This document shows positions 50,455 to 64,000 of a DNA stretch of 64,000 bases, piece by piece; position 1 is the stretch's first letter; each line of letters opens with the position of its first letter. Source of the stretch: Luscinia megarhynchos (lineage: Eukaryota > Chordata > Aves > Passeriformes > Turdidae). Position numbers and translations under genes: made by a program. The notes under the pieces are model-generated. The model ran no database searches and was not told the origin of the DNA. It was given only the letters and a program-made list of their open reading frames with translations. Location: NCBI GenBank assembly GCA_034336665.1, contig JAPFBE010000013.1, positions 20,377,056 to 20,441,055 on the forward strand, given 5' to 3'.

Positions 50455-50778
50455 CTCAGACTTCCACCTGCTCCAGTGAGGGGCTGCTCCATGGGCTGCA
50501 GGTGGATCTCTGCCCCACTGGGGGCCCCCATGGGCTGCAGGGCCACAGCTGCCTCAGCATGGGCAGCGCCAGGGGCTGCAGGGGAATCTCTGCTCCAGCA
50601 CCTGGAGCACCTCCTGCCCCTCCTTCTCCAACCTCAGTGTCTGCAGGGCTGTTTCTTTCACACATTCTCACTCCTTTTACCAGGTGAACTTCCCCCCCAC
50701 CCCCACTGCTTAATTGTGTTATCCCAGAGGATGGGCTGTCCAGGGAGCAGCAGTGGAGAAGCTGCATGCTGAAATTTC
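50455..50778 (-). mobile_element. Fragment of a GC-rich avian retroviral LTR
   Basis: Read on the minus strand, this GC-rich block has GGGATAACACAATTAAG, then GGAGTGAGAATGTGTGA, then repeated CTGCAGCCCATGG and GGAGCAG words. Together these match from memory a long bird ERV LTR. Only an inner part is present, with no matching termini or target duplication, so it is a truncated relic. It lies about 1 kb upstream of the CD200R1 start codon, in the same sense. The overlapping open frames (up to 103 codons) are incidental. Confidence 0.7.
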
Positions 50779-52733
50779 AGGCGACACCATGAATTTTAGG
50801 GGCACTAGAAGCTGTAAAGAAGTGAAGCAGTCTTGGTGCACAGATACTTGTTTTCAAAGTTTAATAAGGTTCCTTCCTTTTGCAATTTTTTTCACCAAGT
50901 GCCATGACTTTTGTACCAGAAAAAATGGAGGTACTTCATAGAGAAGAGGGGAGTCAGCCAGTGGGTATGGTGAGAGTAAAGAAATGGGATGCATAAAGAA
51001 GCATAAATGTGGGTACCATGGGGAAGATGCTGAGCAGTGTGGGAATACAAATAGGACAGACAGGAGTTTAGTGTAGACAAGAGAGATTTGGGTAAAGACA
51101 GCAAAATACTGTCTTTGAATGAGAAAGTGGGGTGTCCTTTGAGGAAAAGCTACCTCAAAAATATAAGGTTAAAACACTATTTTATAGAGAAGTCATGATT
51201 CTCATTTAGCTTTATCTTAAACTGCTTTTCTCTTTTCCTTGTTTATGAATTAAAAAAGAATGGAAACAACATTTATTGTGGATAAGGACAGGTAATACTT
51301 ATAGTCCTGCAATCAGAATGAAGAATAGACTTGCCCTCGTTCAGAGGAGAAAGGTGAAGCTGTTTCAGAATGAAAAGTCTGTGTTAGATGCTTGTCACCA
51401 GAAATGGAATGTCGCCCACATCTTTCACTGAAAAAATATGTTTGGGGGTTATTTTTTTTCAGAATACTCTTGTGTGGGTTGTTTAAAAATAATATTGTAT
51501 CAGTTTCTCCACCTCCTCACTGATACAGTAATTCCAGACTCTGGGTTCCCTCTCCTTTCCTAAGCCACAGCATTTCCCCAGCACAATTCAGTGGTCAGTG
51601 GTCAAGAAAATGCCTCAGCTATTAAAAGCTACTAAAAAGTCAGAACAGCTATTAAAAGCCATTAAAAGTCAGAATAGTTAGAAGTGAGGACAGAGACATA
51701 AGAGGAAAAGACAGAAAACTGATCAAAGTTGGCAGGAAATGAACTGCTCAGGAGCTAGGACTGCACACTGTATTTACATTGTTCTGATGACTGCAGTCTG
51801 ATGTTCTGGTAATTTTGTTTGATCAGACTGGTGTCCTAAAATGGCCTGCATTGACATCCACTGAAACAGAGGAGTGTGAATTAAAGTCTTATGCAAATAA
51901 GTAAAAAAGAGACTGATATGACCATATAAAGAAAATAATGCAAAACAAAAATTCAGATGGATGATCTTGGTCTCAGGAACATCTCATTGACTAGCACTTT
52001 TTGTGGGAAGGTGTTCTGTATATTTTTATCCACTTGATTTTTAAAACTCAGTATAGGACTTTAGACTCCTCTTGACTGTTATGAGATTTTCAGCATGCTA
52101 TTCACAGTAACACTGGCTTATTTTCTATTTACCATTTACTGTGGAAGTAATGCATGTGAAGAGATATCATTGCTTTACTTATTATCATTGCTGACAAGGG
52201 CATGGATAAGAAGATCTGTTTATTTAAGTAAAAGATAAGAAGACTGGAGAGAGAAATAGGCAAAACATAATGCAGTGTCAAGCCTCAAATGTAAAAGAAG
52301 AGGGGCTCAAATCTGATTCAAGGACAAGAGGATATTAACATGTAGAAAATGTGCAGACTTGTAATATACTGGATACAAGATAGCATCTCTTAGTTTTTTT
52401 GTTTATACAGCAATGGGATAGAGAAGTTTTTGGAGAGAGCAAACTCTCTTTTAAAAAAGAGAAGTCCAGCTTTGTCATCGTGGAAGATTTTTACTATAGA
52501 AATTAATTCAGAACCAGAAATTAGACAGCTGGATACTTTAGGGAAGAATTATTTAAGACGTCATTAAGTTACTTTGGAAGTAACTTTCTGGTTGAGGGTA
52601 GCAGAATTTGGGAAGTGAGATATGAGAAGCCTGTAGCGGGTCATGACAGAAAACAGAAGTTTTTCACAAGAAGTGATGAGTAATCACAGCAGACCTTTCT
52701 CCAAGTTACATATTCAGAGCCAGGATCCCATGA
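50779..52733. other. Non-coding, one short tandem duplication
   Basis: This is AT-rich sequence without recognisable genes. The only structure noted is a 30-bp tandem duplication at 51617-51675, built on AGCTATTAAAAGC. Confidence 0.6.
51617..51675 (+). repeat. 30-bp tandem duplication
   Basis: Two adjacent copies start AGCTATTAAAAGC and continue to AAAGTCAGAA. They differ at a few positions. Confidence 0.85.
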
Positions 52734-54150
52734 CATAGAATTCATAGGAACCTAGAACTGTTTGGGTTAAAAGGGACCTTAAAGATCATCTATTTCCAGC
52801 CCTCCTGTCACAGGCAGGGACATCTTTCTCTAGATCAACTTGCTCAAAGCCCCATCCAGCCTGGCCTTGGAATACTTCAAGGGATGGGGCATCCACAGCT
52901 TCTCTGGGCATACCTGTTCCAGTGTCTCACTACCCTCACAGAACAGAATCTCTTCCTTATATCTAACCTAAACCTACCCTCTTTCAGTTTAAAGCCATTC
53001 CCCTTTGTCCTGTTACTACATGTCCTTGTAAGGTCCCTCTCCAGCTCTCTAGCTGCCATTATGAAGGCTGCTCTAAAGTCTTTCTAGAGGCTTCTCTTTT
53101 CCAGACTGGATGACCTCAACTCTCTCAGTCTGCCTTTATGGTACAGGTGTTCCAGCCCTCTGATCATTTTGGTGGCCCTCCTCTGGGTTCTCTCCATCAG
53201 GTTCATGTCCTTCTTTACATTGTGGGCTCCAGATCTGGACACAGGACTCCAGGTGGGGTCTCACCAGAGCAGGGCAGAGAGTGAGATTCACCTTGCTTGC
53301 CATGCAGGCCACACTGCTTTGGGTGCAGCCCAGAAAGCCAAGCACATCCTGGCTGTGTGGAAAAGGATGTGTTTGACTTTCTGGGCTGCGAGAGGATGTT
53401 GCTTCTCATCCACCAATACCCCCAAATCTTTCTCCTCAGGCCTGCTATTGATTTATTCTCCACCCATCCTGTGTTGGTGCTTGGGATTGTCCTGGCCCAG
53501 GTGCAGGACCTTGTGCTTGGCCTTGTTGAACTTTGTGAGGTTTGTGCAGGCCCAGCTCTCAAGCTGTCCATTTCCCTGTGGATGCATCCCTTCCCTCCAG
53601 CACCCCAGAGCTTGGTGTGGTGGCCAAACTCACTGGGAGTGTGCTCTGTGCCACTGTCCATGTAGCCAACAATAGTGTTAAACTGCCCCAGCCCTGAGGA
53701 ATGGCACTCCTTGCTGCTCTCCACTGGGACATTGAGCTGGTGACTGCGCTGAGTGTGACCTCCAGCCAAATCCTTGTCCACTGTGGTGTGGTCTGGGCCT
53801 CTCCACTTTAGAGACAAGGATGTTCTGTGGGACAGTGTCATGTGCTTTGTTTGTACAAGTCCAGGTAGATGACATCAGTACTCTTCCCTCATCCATCATG
53901 GAAGGCCCTCAAATCTGCCATGATGCCCATCCTGGCTGTCATAAATCACCTTCTTACTTTCCATGTGCCTTGGTATAATTTCCAGGGGGATCTGCTCCAT
54001 GATCTTGCCAGGCACAGAGGATGAGACTAAGCCCATAGTGTCCCTGTATCTTCATTATTTTTCTTTTTAAAAGATGGGAGGGGGTATGTTTCCTGTTTTC
54101 CAGTCAGGGGAACTTTACCAGATCACCACATCTGATCCTGAGAAAGGACA
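52734..54150 (-). mobile_element. CR1 LINE 3' fragment, about 1.4 kb
   Basis: The CR1 3' tail (CCTATGAATTCTATG on the minus strand) lies at 52734-52748, and CR1 text continues rightwards to about 54150. On the minus strand pieces of the ORF2 reverse-transcriptase polyprotein are visible in shifting frames: LVRPHLESCVQIWSPQ near 53240-53290, and RVVRHWNR near 52900-52930. An SEFGHHTKL stretch near 53610-53640 corresponds to the SKFADDTKL-type catalytic motif, decayed. Frameshifts and stop codons show it is dead. The exact 5' end is uncertain. The 208-, 168- and 122-codon open frames here are remnants or antisense shadows. Confidence 0.92.
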
Positions 54151-57100
54151 GAGTGGGACAGAGGATGACCTAGATGAAGAAATAATGCATGCACAGGAAT
54201 GAAAGTTGTCAGGATTTGCTGGCTGCATTACTTAGAAACATAGTGTGCATGTAACATAAAGTAAAAAAATTGGAGAGACTGGGAGAGCTGAAGCTGAAGC
54301 CTGAGACACAGCTGAGGATGAAGACATTGCCAACATGTGCAATTAAAGATACACTTCTAGTACATACCTGTTTCCACAGCAGAGAAACTCAAGCATCTTC
54401 TGTTTAAGGTGCTATGAAGAATCCTCACAGCCTTGCTGGAGACTGAACTTTCCCTGTCTTCTGAGTTCTAAGAGGACAGATCTAGGCTCTGCCTGTGGTT
54501 TTCAGTGTGGGTTATTGCAGTGCCATTCTATGTTAATTATCATAAATGTCATCAGATATTATTTGGCAGTCTCTATGATCTGCTCTGTTTGAAGTGGTTT
54601 TACTTAGCTTAAAGTCCTTGCTGACAGCAGATTCCAGGTTAATAACTAATTCAACAAGAAGTGTAGGAACTGCAAAGCTGGTTTTTAACTTTTAACCAAG
54701 TACAGACAGAAACTAAATTTGTTCCAGGAATTTAGCTCCCAATGATGGCATAAATATCAGAGTACTGGAACCCCATCTGGTACAAACTTAAGCTGGCCTA
54801 GTTTTCTTGACTTCTCATGAAGATACCATGACTTTCTCCATGTAAGAATTCTCCCTGCTGTCTTTTTCTGTGTCAGCTGAGAATCCTAAAGTTTCAGACA
54901 GCTCGATAGCCTGCAAATAAATTAGTAAATCTCTGAAGTTGGAAATGGTTCTGGGAAAGTATCATGATTCTCTGTGTACTGTCAGATGTGTTTCAGTCAC
55001 AAAATGCTCACCCCAACAATGGTTTTGTCTGGTAATTTGGCAAGAAGGCAAAATTAAGGCTGGATTTCAGTATGCAGTGGCCTTGTTTAAGGTATAGGGC
55101 ATTAAAACCAATTTAATAATTTCAGAGATTGCAGTGTCTATCACACTTGTCAGTGAATTTCCTGCCTTTTGATGACCTGTCTTAGAACCTAGAACTTGTT
55201 ACTATGGTAGAAAAATAATTTCAGAGGTTTTATTTGCATATTCTGTAACAAATACTTTAATATTGCATATGGAGGTATGGGAAAGAGAAAATGAAAGTAT
55301 CCATAGCATCATTTTTTTGTGGAGGCAGGTGCAAAACTTCCCTATCTGCTTAGCAGATATTCTTTGTTCCTCCAGCTATTCCATTTCCTGACTCCAAGAG
55401 AGTTCATCCAGTATCTCTGGAACATGATTGACAGGTCTGCCTCAGATTTGATTGTCTGAATGTTTGCAATTGCAGACTCTGTAATCTGAGCTTTTGTGTT
55501 CACCATGCAGTGTGCAGTGGTCAGTGTGCAGTGGTCATTTCCTAGCTCAGAAATCCCACCACATGGCAAGGACCCTAGTAGAATGGCATAATGCACCAGG
55601 CTGGCTATGGAGATATAATTTATAATCTCTGTGGCAGCAAAGTGGCACAATAGGTTTATAAAGCCTCTTCCTGGTTGTTTTGTGGTTAGGTGTTGCTTAT
55701 TCCTAGAACCACCCACACACCTGAAAGTCCTGATGAGAATTAATTTCCTTTTACACAACTCCTACTGGAGGGTAGGTAAGGCTGAGGTGAAGCCCACATT
55801 CCCAGAGTCCTTCTCTATTCAGGGAAGCTTACATTAAATAACAAGACTGAAACTGGGGGACCCGACTTTGAATTCAGAGCTCTTGGGAGCCCTTTATACA
55901 CGTGTGTAGGTAAATAAAATATTACTCCTGTTTCAAAGTACTGCTGGGGTTGAGTGTAGGTGATAAAAGTACTAAAGGCCTGCCCTGCAGCCTAGTCTGA
56001 AATTCTGCTTCCCATCACTTTTGGGAGTCCTCTCCTAACAGCTTCTGCAGGCCACATCTATGCTGTGCAGATGCTGAGAGTGCAGAGCTCCCTGGGCTGG
56101 CTTTGAGCTGGCTTGAGCTGGCTTCAGACAGAGAAGGTGTGCAGCAAGGTCAGCACAGCATTGCACACAGCCAGGGCACAGCAACTTGTGCACACCTCTG
56201 CTAGCTCAGAGTGGTGATGGATGGAAGAGTTCACCCAGTGCAATGCAATGGCCTGGCAGCTTACTTGGAGCCAGCTCTGGGTCACTGACACACAGCAAAG
56301 GCACACAGCTCCTGATGAGGTGATATGTTGTGGTCTCTTGAAATCAGCATTAAGATCCTTAAAATGTATAATGTTCACCCACTCAGGCTCCTGAGCAGGT
56401 CACAATACCTCGAAGCTTTATTTTGTGACACATTGTGGTTATGTTCTAGCCTACCTCCCAGCAAGGCTCCCCTTGAGCACAGCTCCAGACCGTGCAAGGA
56501 GGACTGGGCTTCCTGGCAAAAGTGCTCTGTGAGCAGATGACTGAATAGTGAGGAGGAAGTGGCTCAGAGGACCGGATGAGCTGACACAACTTTCAGGAGA
56601 GGAAAGGGGCAGCAATGTCCAGATGAAGCCAAACTCCCCTCACTTCTGGATGCCCAAAGCATTGGAGTCTGCCCCTCTTTTCTTTGGTCAAGTGGTTGCA
56701 AAGATATGAGGAATTTTTAAGGCTCTGCTTGAACAACAGGAAGATGTTTCACTTCTCTAATTCCTTAGATATTTGACTTGAGAAATGAAGAGGATATCTT
56801 CACTTGACAACAAAGAGTGAGGCTATTTTTTTTCCAAAGGAGATGCTCCCTAGCAATCTCCCAGGATAGGCAAGCTAAGAATATGAAGGATAAAGTTTTG
56901 CATTTGAAAACCCTTTGCAGCACTCCAGTGATGTGGCCTGGAAGTCTGCTAGCTCAGCTAGTTTGGGACTAAACTTGGCACTGCTCTGAATGTTGTGCTG
57001 TGTCTATTATCCCCACGGTGGCTGCACAGAATACTAAAGTTGAATGTGATCTATCCTCCACTGTTTCAGACTAAGAAAACATAAGAAATCTGTAGGGAAT

Positions 57101-60100
57101 TTTTTTTTCTGACATAAGTCAATGGAAGCTAGTGGAAAGAAACTGGTGGATCGAAATGTTTGTAGGATGTAGAGGTATTAATTTCATTTTCTGAAACAGA
57201 TGCTACTTGTGCTAACAGAAGCAGGAGATTCTTCTGCCTGATTTTGCAGGTTTGGATAGTTATTTCTGTCTTATTTTGCAGTAAAGGTGAGAGTAGATGA
57301 TTTTAATAGGATGGATATTTCTATTTCTATTTCTGTTCAAAAATTCAAGTCCAGCATCAGATCATTCAAAGGTGCAGGACACGTTCTAATCTTCAGGAGT
57401 TAAATATTGGTTTAAATGACAGTACATGAAGCTTAGTATCTGTTTCAGTATTCTGCCTGCATTGTTCTGATTTCTCATGTTAACCATAATTCATGATTTA
57501 TGTTTTATGCAGGCTGGCTTTCTTTCTTATTTCAGTGATATCTGGTGATAAGGATGTACACAGCTCATTTATGTGCTAATGTAAAATCACTTCCTTTTCC
57601 TGCTTGAATTGGTATGTGAATTGAGACTAGTCCATCACAGCTGTGTTGAGCATAAAATAATCTAGCTAAAGTTGGTTTAATGTGTAAATCCAAAAGAATC
57701 TCTGGTATAACTCCAGAAAGGTTGGTTTGTGTATCAAACCTTGATTTTTCATGATAGTCTCAATTATTTTAATGTGCAGGATGTAATTTCCTGATTTCAT
57801 GGTGCTGTTCTTGAAACTTTCTGTGGAAGACAGACTAGATGTGGGGGGTTCAGGATAGTCCAGAAGTAAACATCTCTCTTCCAGTTTTTCTACTGGCTCA
57901 TTCTGTCACCTTTATGTTTTATAAGTGAATTGTAAACATTGCTTTTGTCTCAGAGAAGCTCCAGTCCCAAGGCTACATGTATTCCACACATACAATGCCT
58001 GCGCTATGATTGAGATGCATAAATTGGAAAGTGGGAACCCATGGGTTTCTCCCATATGAGAAGATTTACTAACCTAACAGTTCTTGGTTTTTTATACTAA
58101 TGTATAACAAGAAATCAGCCCTGCCTGCTACAGCAGAACAAATGAGGCCTATCTGGCACTGGTGATATATGTCATTTATATGGGAAATAAAATCTGGATA
58201 TCCCTGAAAAGTTGAAAAATAATTTCTTAGTTTGCTGTCCACTATTCATCTCATTGCCAAAGAAAGCATTTGCTTGGGTGGTTTTTCTCTGTAACAACAA
58301 GGGCTAAAACACGAGATCTCAGAACAATATGGATCCATCTGGGGCAGAACTTCAAATATCACTTAACTTGGGAACTTGGCAATACTGACAACACTTCAGT
58401 TGAAGAAAAGAACATGAGGGTACAATGCTGGTAGTGACAGTAAATTTGGGATTTTATGTTTGAATCAGGGCAGGATTTTTAAACTAGATACTGGTGAATA
58501 TGAGTGATGACATTTGAAATTTGCAACACCCTAGCATATGGCAAGCTTGTCCAAATAGTAAGAAGAAAAAGCCAGTGAGTCAGAAGCTCAAAAATTGTAA
58601 TCTGAAGATATGCTTCCTCATGCTGCTCTGTTTTTTCTTTAGAAACTGCTGTATCTACCCTTTGAGATAAAAATGCTGAAAGTAGAATGAAACAGCACTA
58701 AAGTCCAGGAAATGCTGCAACATTAATTTTGATGAGACAGAAGTGTGGTACTAAGCAGAGCATTTTAAGCTTCCCACTTTAAGATGCCTTTCTGAACCCT
58801 GTGCCCTTTGATTATAATGGGAACTTACAACTTGAGCCCTGCAAAAAGGAACTGTGTACCCTGATAAGCTATAAATACCAATAATAGCTTACTAATGAGT
58901 TTTGCATGGCTTTCAGTGAATATGCAGCAAGAGGATGGCAGCTTTGTTTTCTCCCCAGATCACTTTTTCAATGTATTATGATCCAAATAACATCTGAACA
59001 GAGAATTCAGTCTTCTGTGATTAAATATTCTGCTTGCTTTCAGGGTAGGTTGGGATACATACATTTACTTCATTACCTAGACCAGCTCTAGCTTCCCAAC
59101 TTTTCCCTGCCAAGGCTTGATTCAGTAATACATCTAGAAGACAGAATGGGTGCACATTAAGTGGCATATATAGTTAATGCCTTGAAATCACAGAGTTTTT
59201 TTGGCACATATTAGTGTTTGATTTCTGTGAGAATCAAAGATCTCAACTTAAGTCCAGAAGGATCAGAAGAAACAGAACAAAAATCACTGGAGAACACTTG
59301 CAACATGGAGTTCAGCCCAAGCTCTGTACCCTACAGATGCAAGAAATCTTTTCACAGGTGCTGCCTTGAGTAAAAAAAATTACCTGAGAACTCAAATCAT
59401 GCAGCTGCCTTAAAAATACCTTGTCCAGCCAACTGAAATAACCAATATTTGTTGGACTTTTAACCACCCATTGACCACCCATACAATCTGTGAGAAGGAA
59501 TCTGTAAATTTACCAGCTGCCTTTTCTCCTTGCTTATCTGCTGAGAAATGTGTTATGAGCTCCTGTTTCACTAGAAATATTGTAAGACCAGAAATTACTT
59601 TAAAAGTAACATCTCACCTATGTTGCAGAGCTCTCCCATTGCATCTATTTACATTCCACCCTACTTTTCAGCTATTGTAGGAGCAGGATCTGAGAGATGG
59701 GTCTTTTGTTTCTTCTAGAGGAGAAAACTGACCCTTTTCCTCTCCTTTAGCCACTGCATTTTGCTAGAATTCACTGAGATCCAAAATGTCTCCTTCACAG
59801 CTGCTTCAAAACATGTCTGATAATCCTTATTTTCCTCATTGTTCAGTGCATAAGACCAGGCAGTTGGGATAACACACATTTGACTTGTGGGTGATCTTAG
59901 CAGATTAAAAAATTACCCTTTCATCACCACCTTGTGGTCATACCAGATGATGCCATCCTGTTTCAAATTTACATTGGAATGAAATTGGAATGAAAATACA
60001 TTGGAATTAAATACCTTATTCAGCCCAGAGTTCTTGATTTTATTTAGTTCAAAGGACTAGAATTTGGCAAAGATGGAGTGGTGTTAAAATATTTTTGAAG

Positions 60101-63100
60101 GTCTACTTTCTGTGAAATTTTAGGAGAAATAATGTACCACGATATGATTTTTACCTAATGAAATTGTTTGAATAGGTATGGCATAATAATTGGTCATCAT
60201 TATATGCAGGTTTGTCTTAAAATACTTAAATTGAAAAGTTCTGTTAATTTTTTTTTAATCCCTACTGATATTCACCTCCATTTAGACTCCTGTGAAGATT
60301 CATATTTTTTAAAGTAAGGTAAGTTTATTCTTCTGTACATTTGAGAAAATGACAAGTGACAAAATATAATTTGAAAAATAAAAGTGACAAAATATAATTT
60401 AATGAGAATTTTTTTTCACATTAGGTCTAAAGACTAAACAATTTAAGCATGGTAAGAATTCATGCTTCAACCCCATGGCATAAGACCTGATACAAGCAGA
60501 ACTGAGGAACAATAACTACAAGAGGAACATTGCCTCTGATGTACTGGATAGCTGTAATTTAAATCATTGTTTTCAAATAAAATATTGAATTTGTAGTTGC
60601 CTCTCAATTCAGTGTACATAAATGCACCAGAACACAGGCACAGTTTTTATTGTGACAAGGCATACATGGGAAGGAGTTTCATAATTCAGTATTTTTCCTG
60701 GTGTAATGGGCTGAGACTCACTGGTTTAGAGGGTTGTTTGTGCTTGCCTTGTCTCTTAATATGTTGTGTTTAGATGACATTATGAGGCAACACATGAAAT
60801 GAATAAACTCTACTTGATTCAATGTAAGATAAACTCCTGATATAAAGATATTAAGCAAATTACTTAATAGGAAGAAGTTCATATGCATGAGTTGAAATAC
60901 CAGATGCAGTAACAACAAGCAAGGGCCAACAAGCCTGCTGATAGAAAGACAGATAACAGTAAGAGAAGATTAGGCAGGCACTATTATTTTTGTATTGTTA
61001 CACCAGGTGCATTGTGAGCATTTGCAGGCTTGTCCTGAGGATTTGACACCAGACAGTTCCAAATCTCTGAGATCGTCCCAGCCAGATTTTTTGCACAGTT
61101 GGTCAGGCTGGAACTTGTAGGTTTTTAAATCCTTTTGCACAGAGATAAGTAGGGTTCTCTCCAGGCTATCATTATCCAAAGAATAATCCAACTGAGGCAA
61201 AATCCAAATTTGATTGTGAATAAAAGTCTGGATGCTGACATGTGCACTTTAAATGCAGCCCTCTGGACCAAGGATGTCCTGCTCAGTGGTAGCTATGAGT
61301 GACACACAGCCCATTTTATGATCCTACAAACAGCGATTTGTACTTTAAAAAAACTCCTCATATTTGTTATTAGCTCCCTTTTATAGCAGATATTCCTGTA
61401 GTTGAAATTCTGACCTTTTACTCTGTGGTAAACAGGAGCTAAATCTGACTCCAGTAGTGCTACTGTGTTTGAGAGAAATCCAGATGAAGGCAGATATGTG
61501 GATGTTTGCAAACCTTAATAGACACCTCATATCCTTATGGCTGCTCTGCCAAGCTGGGCACTATAAAAACCCTTTTTCACGGTAGTTAAAATCTTCACTG
61601 ATAATGCAATAAAGGATGGTGGTTACATTCTTGTGTCATTAGTTCTTTGGCAAGTCTTTTTAAATCTAAAGATAAAAAGTATCTCTATCACTGATAGGAT
61701 TGGGACAAAAGTTTCCATTGGCCCTTAGAATTATGTGTTTGAATGAGATTTCAAGGCTCCCATGCAATGCTGCTGTGAGCAAAACTCATTGAGGAGTAGT
61801 GATACCATTTCCTTTTAAGTATCATACTCAGAAAATCTTGTCATATTTTCAGCACTGAACCAAAAAGACATTGCAAAGGGATGCAGTCCATAGAACTACT
61901 TTTAAGCACTTGCAGAAAAACAGTGTGTATACTCTGTGTCCTCTGTGATACTTATTTGGTATTTAGTTTTCAGAAGTTTAATATTTCATTCATAAGATAT
62001 GTTGTAAGTTTTTAAAGTTTGGTCCTGAGTTCTCATAGATTTTTACTCCTCACTTAAATCTGTTGTCCTAATGCCAGATGAAGACAGTTAAATTCCAGAG
62101 AACGTGGATGCCTGGCCAGCTCTTTCTGTCATATCTAATTGTCCTGGAGCATGTTTATCTTTGGAAGAGCAGTTCCAAAGAACAGTCTGAGCTGCCCATT
62201 GCACTGTGCTCCTCTCACACGAGGCACAAGCAGCTTTTGCACTTAATATTCAGGCCTGATCTTGTCTCTGTCTCACATGAGTCTTCCATACAGCCTGGCT
62301 TGTGCCAGATTCCAGTTGTGCAGTACATCTTCAGCAACCAGAGTTATGGCTCTCTCTTCATTTCTGTGCCATGGCACCCCATTATTCTGGTGGATTACTA
62401 GGTCCTTGAAGCTGGGGAACTTCCACCCCGTGTCATTTTGCAGACCTGGGCTTCCTGTACCTTCTTTGCCTGGCCTCTGTTTTGGGGCTGATTTGTGGCT
62501 GATAAACCTCACAGCAAAGCTCAAATGGGGGTAGGAGCTTCTTCTTGTCTGTGTTTCATATCAGAGAGTTTTCTTATTCTGAGCTAGTGGAAAAAACATA
62601 TTCTTTCTTTAGCACTGAAAATGTGAAAATTACACAGCCTCTCCCCAGTCCTTCTACAAAATGGTAACAATATACAGTTTCTTACATTTGTGGTGTTGAT
62701 GTTTTTGCAGTCAAGTGGTGCTCAAGCATTAGCAAGAGTGGAGTTCTGAGCCAAAGTCCTGAAAACTGAAGGCCTCTCAGGCACTTCAAGAGAACACAAG
62801 GAATGGAGATACAGACACCTGGCACACTCTCCTCAAGCTTGGGAACTGGTACCAATCCTCTTCCATAAACCTGTTCTAGTGCATACTGTCTATCTCTGGA
62901 AAATTCAGCATAATCACATAGCCTGGGGGAGCCTGGAGCATTTGTCAGGCCTATTTTTCCATTGGATACTTGCCTAAGTGAGAAGCTGTGCTGGAAAGAA
63001 CCCTGTAATTTGTTCCTGCCCCTTCTGGCAATTATTGGCAGCCTTGATGGGATATCCTAGGTTTCTGTCCTTTGCTCCCCATCTCTAAAATATTAAAACA

Positions 63101-64000
63101 ATCACCTGACTTATCTCAGTGGTGGAGAGTTACTTGCTTAGATACATGATCAGCACTCCCATTTATAATAACCAAGCATGTTTTTGCTGCAGCAAGACCA
63201 CTTTCACTCTGCAGACTTGATCTTCATGTTAATTTAAGAAATATATTCAGGGCAGTGTAATACCACTGCTGGTGGGCAGCGATACCAGTATGGGTCCAGC
63301 CCGGAGGTCCATGGCAAAAATAGAGGGACAGAAACGATGGCATTACCCAAAAAATAAAGAACTTTTTGGGATAAAATAACAAATGTAGAGAACTGCACAA
63401 GGGGCAACATCCAAAGACCCAGGAGTGTGGCAAATGCAATAATATATGGGGTATCTGAGGGCAAAGCTCCCATCATGACCTTGAAAGTGACTGGTCCTGA
63501 ACCAACTGAGAGCAAGAACCGGAAACATGACCTACTATGGAGTAACTCATTAACATACCAATTCCCATGGCCTCAGGTTGATGCCTCCTGCATATGCAGG
63601 TGAAGTCACTCCCCATCAGACCCATTTCCACATTGTAGCTTTCTGTTACAGGATTCTTTGTGGCTTTCAGTCATGCAGTTGCATTGCCACAAGGAATCAA
63701 TAGCAAACCCAGAATAGTTTTGTGAAATACCTCTGTAAAGTGGAACCCAAGGATCTCTGTGCCACGGGTTCTGATCACACAGAGTTGGTAAAGTTAGACT
63801 TTGTTTTTTCCCAGACCTTTCCCCTTGTCATCTTTCTGGCACACAGTCTTTCAGACTTATGTGACCTACAAGGAACAGACTTTATAAGCAAACCCCTAAA
63901 GCAAGCTCATTCGGCATGGGGCATATGGACTTGATGGGAACACTTGTTTGTAACTCTTCCTCAGTTTCCTTGCTGCTCTGCAGCAGTATTTGGGATTTGG
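54151..64000. other. Non-coding, nothing recognisable
   Basis: This is AT-rich sequence. Short duplications occur at 55511-55539 (TGTGCAGTGGTCAG twice) and 60354-60406 (AAGTGACAAAATATAATTT twice). Open frames stay below about 140 codons and show no domain I know. In mammals GTPBP8 follows CD200R1 on this side, but no GTPBP8 exon was found, so it presumably lies beyond the window. Confidence 0.6.
60354..60406 (+). repeat. 27-bp tandem duplication
   Basis: AAGTGACAAAATATAATTT occurs twice in a row, each copy followed by AT-rich spacer sequence (60354-60380 and 60381-60406). Confidence 0.85.

Noticed and set aside
50456..50772. GC-rich frames of 84-103 codons on both strands
   Set aside because: They overlap an LTR fragment and each other; codon content follows the repeat.
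53215..53841. 208-codon minus-strand open frame
   Set aside because: It is decayed CR1 ORF2 sequence read in mixed frames, not a host gene.
62078..62534. Overlapping open frames of 83-107 codons on both strands
   Set aside because: No domain, start context or splice evidence supports either strand; not matched to the expected neighbour GTPBP8.
63234..63515. 93-codon minus-strand frame with two or three hydrophobic stretches
   Set aside because: Suggestive of a membrane protein, but three overlapping frames are open, no family is recognised and no convincing splice pattern was found.

Overview
The window looks like nuclear DNA from a bird. It is AT-rich and CpG-poor, and almost all of it is non-coding. 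It carries three 3'-end fragments of the avian LINE CR1, with degenerate ATTCTATG-type tails and an HWNRLPRE-type ORF2 C-terminus. It also carries three long-terminal-repeat sequences of endogenous-retrovirus families that I recognise as common in birds, probably songbirds. No bacterial-style operons, rRNA, tRNA or CRISPR arrays were seen.

One multi-exon gene can be read with confidence. It is the CD200 receptor (CD200R1) on the minus strand, from a start codon near 49451 to a stop at 33089. Six coding exons have canonical AG/GT borders and phases that all fit (1,1,1,2,0). They join into a 948-nt reading frame of 315 residues. The order is signal peptide, V-set Ig domain, C2-set Ig domain, one membrane helix without a charged residue, and a tail with three tyrosines. 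The tail marks it as the inhibitory, signalling form of the receptor.

Layout: 1-17.4 kb is ordinary unique-looking sequence. At 17.4-17.6 kb (minus) there is a weak candidate secretory exon. At 24.88-25.55 kb lies a complete solo LTR with a 5-bp target duplication. At 25.8 and 26.9 kb are two diverged copies of an unknown segment. At 29.5-30.25 kb CpG is modestly enriched. At 31.69-32.5 kb is a CR1 fragment, in or near the CD200R1 3' flank. At 33.1-49.45 kb is CD200R1. Its intron 2 holds a perfect 26-copy GGGAT (sense strand) array and a CR1 fragment, and its intron 1 holds a second complete solo LTR, also with a 5-bp duplication. At 50.45-50.78 kb is a GC-rich LTR fragment about 1 kb upstream of the gene, and at 52.73-54.15 kb a longer CR1. 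From 54.15 to 64 kb no gene is recognisable.

I see no wholly new system. The points most worth a second look are the G-quadruplex-capable GGGAT array just upstream of the C2-domain exon, the overlapping NxxY and ITIM-like tyrosine motif in the receptor tail, and how closely mobile elements crowd the exons of this immune receptor. All identifications come from reading the sequence and recalling families; no search was run.
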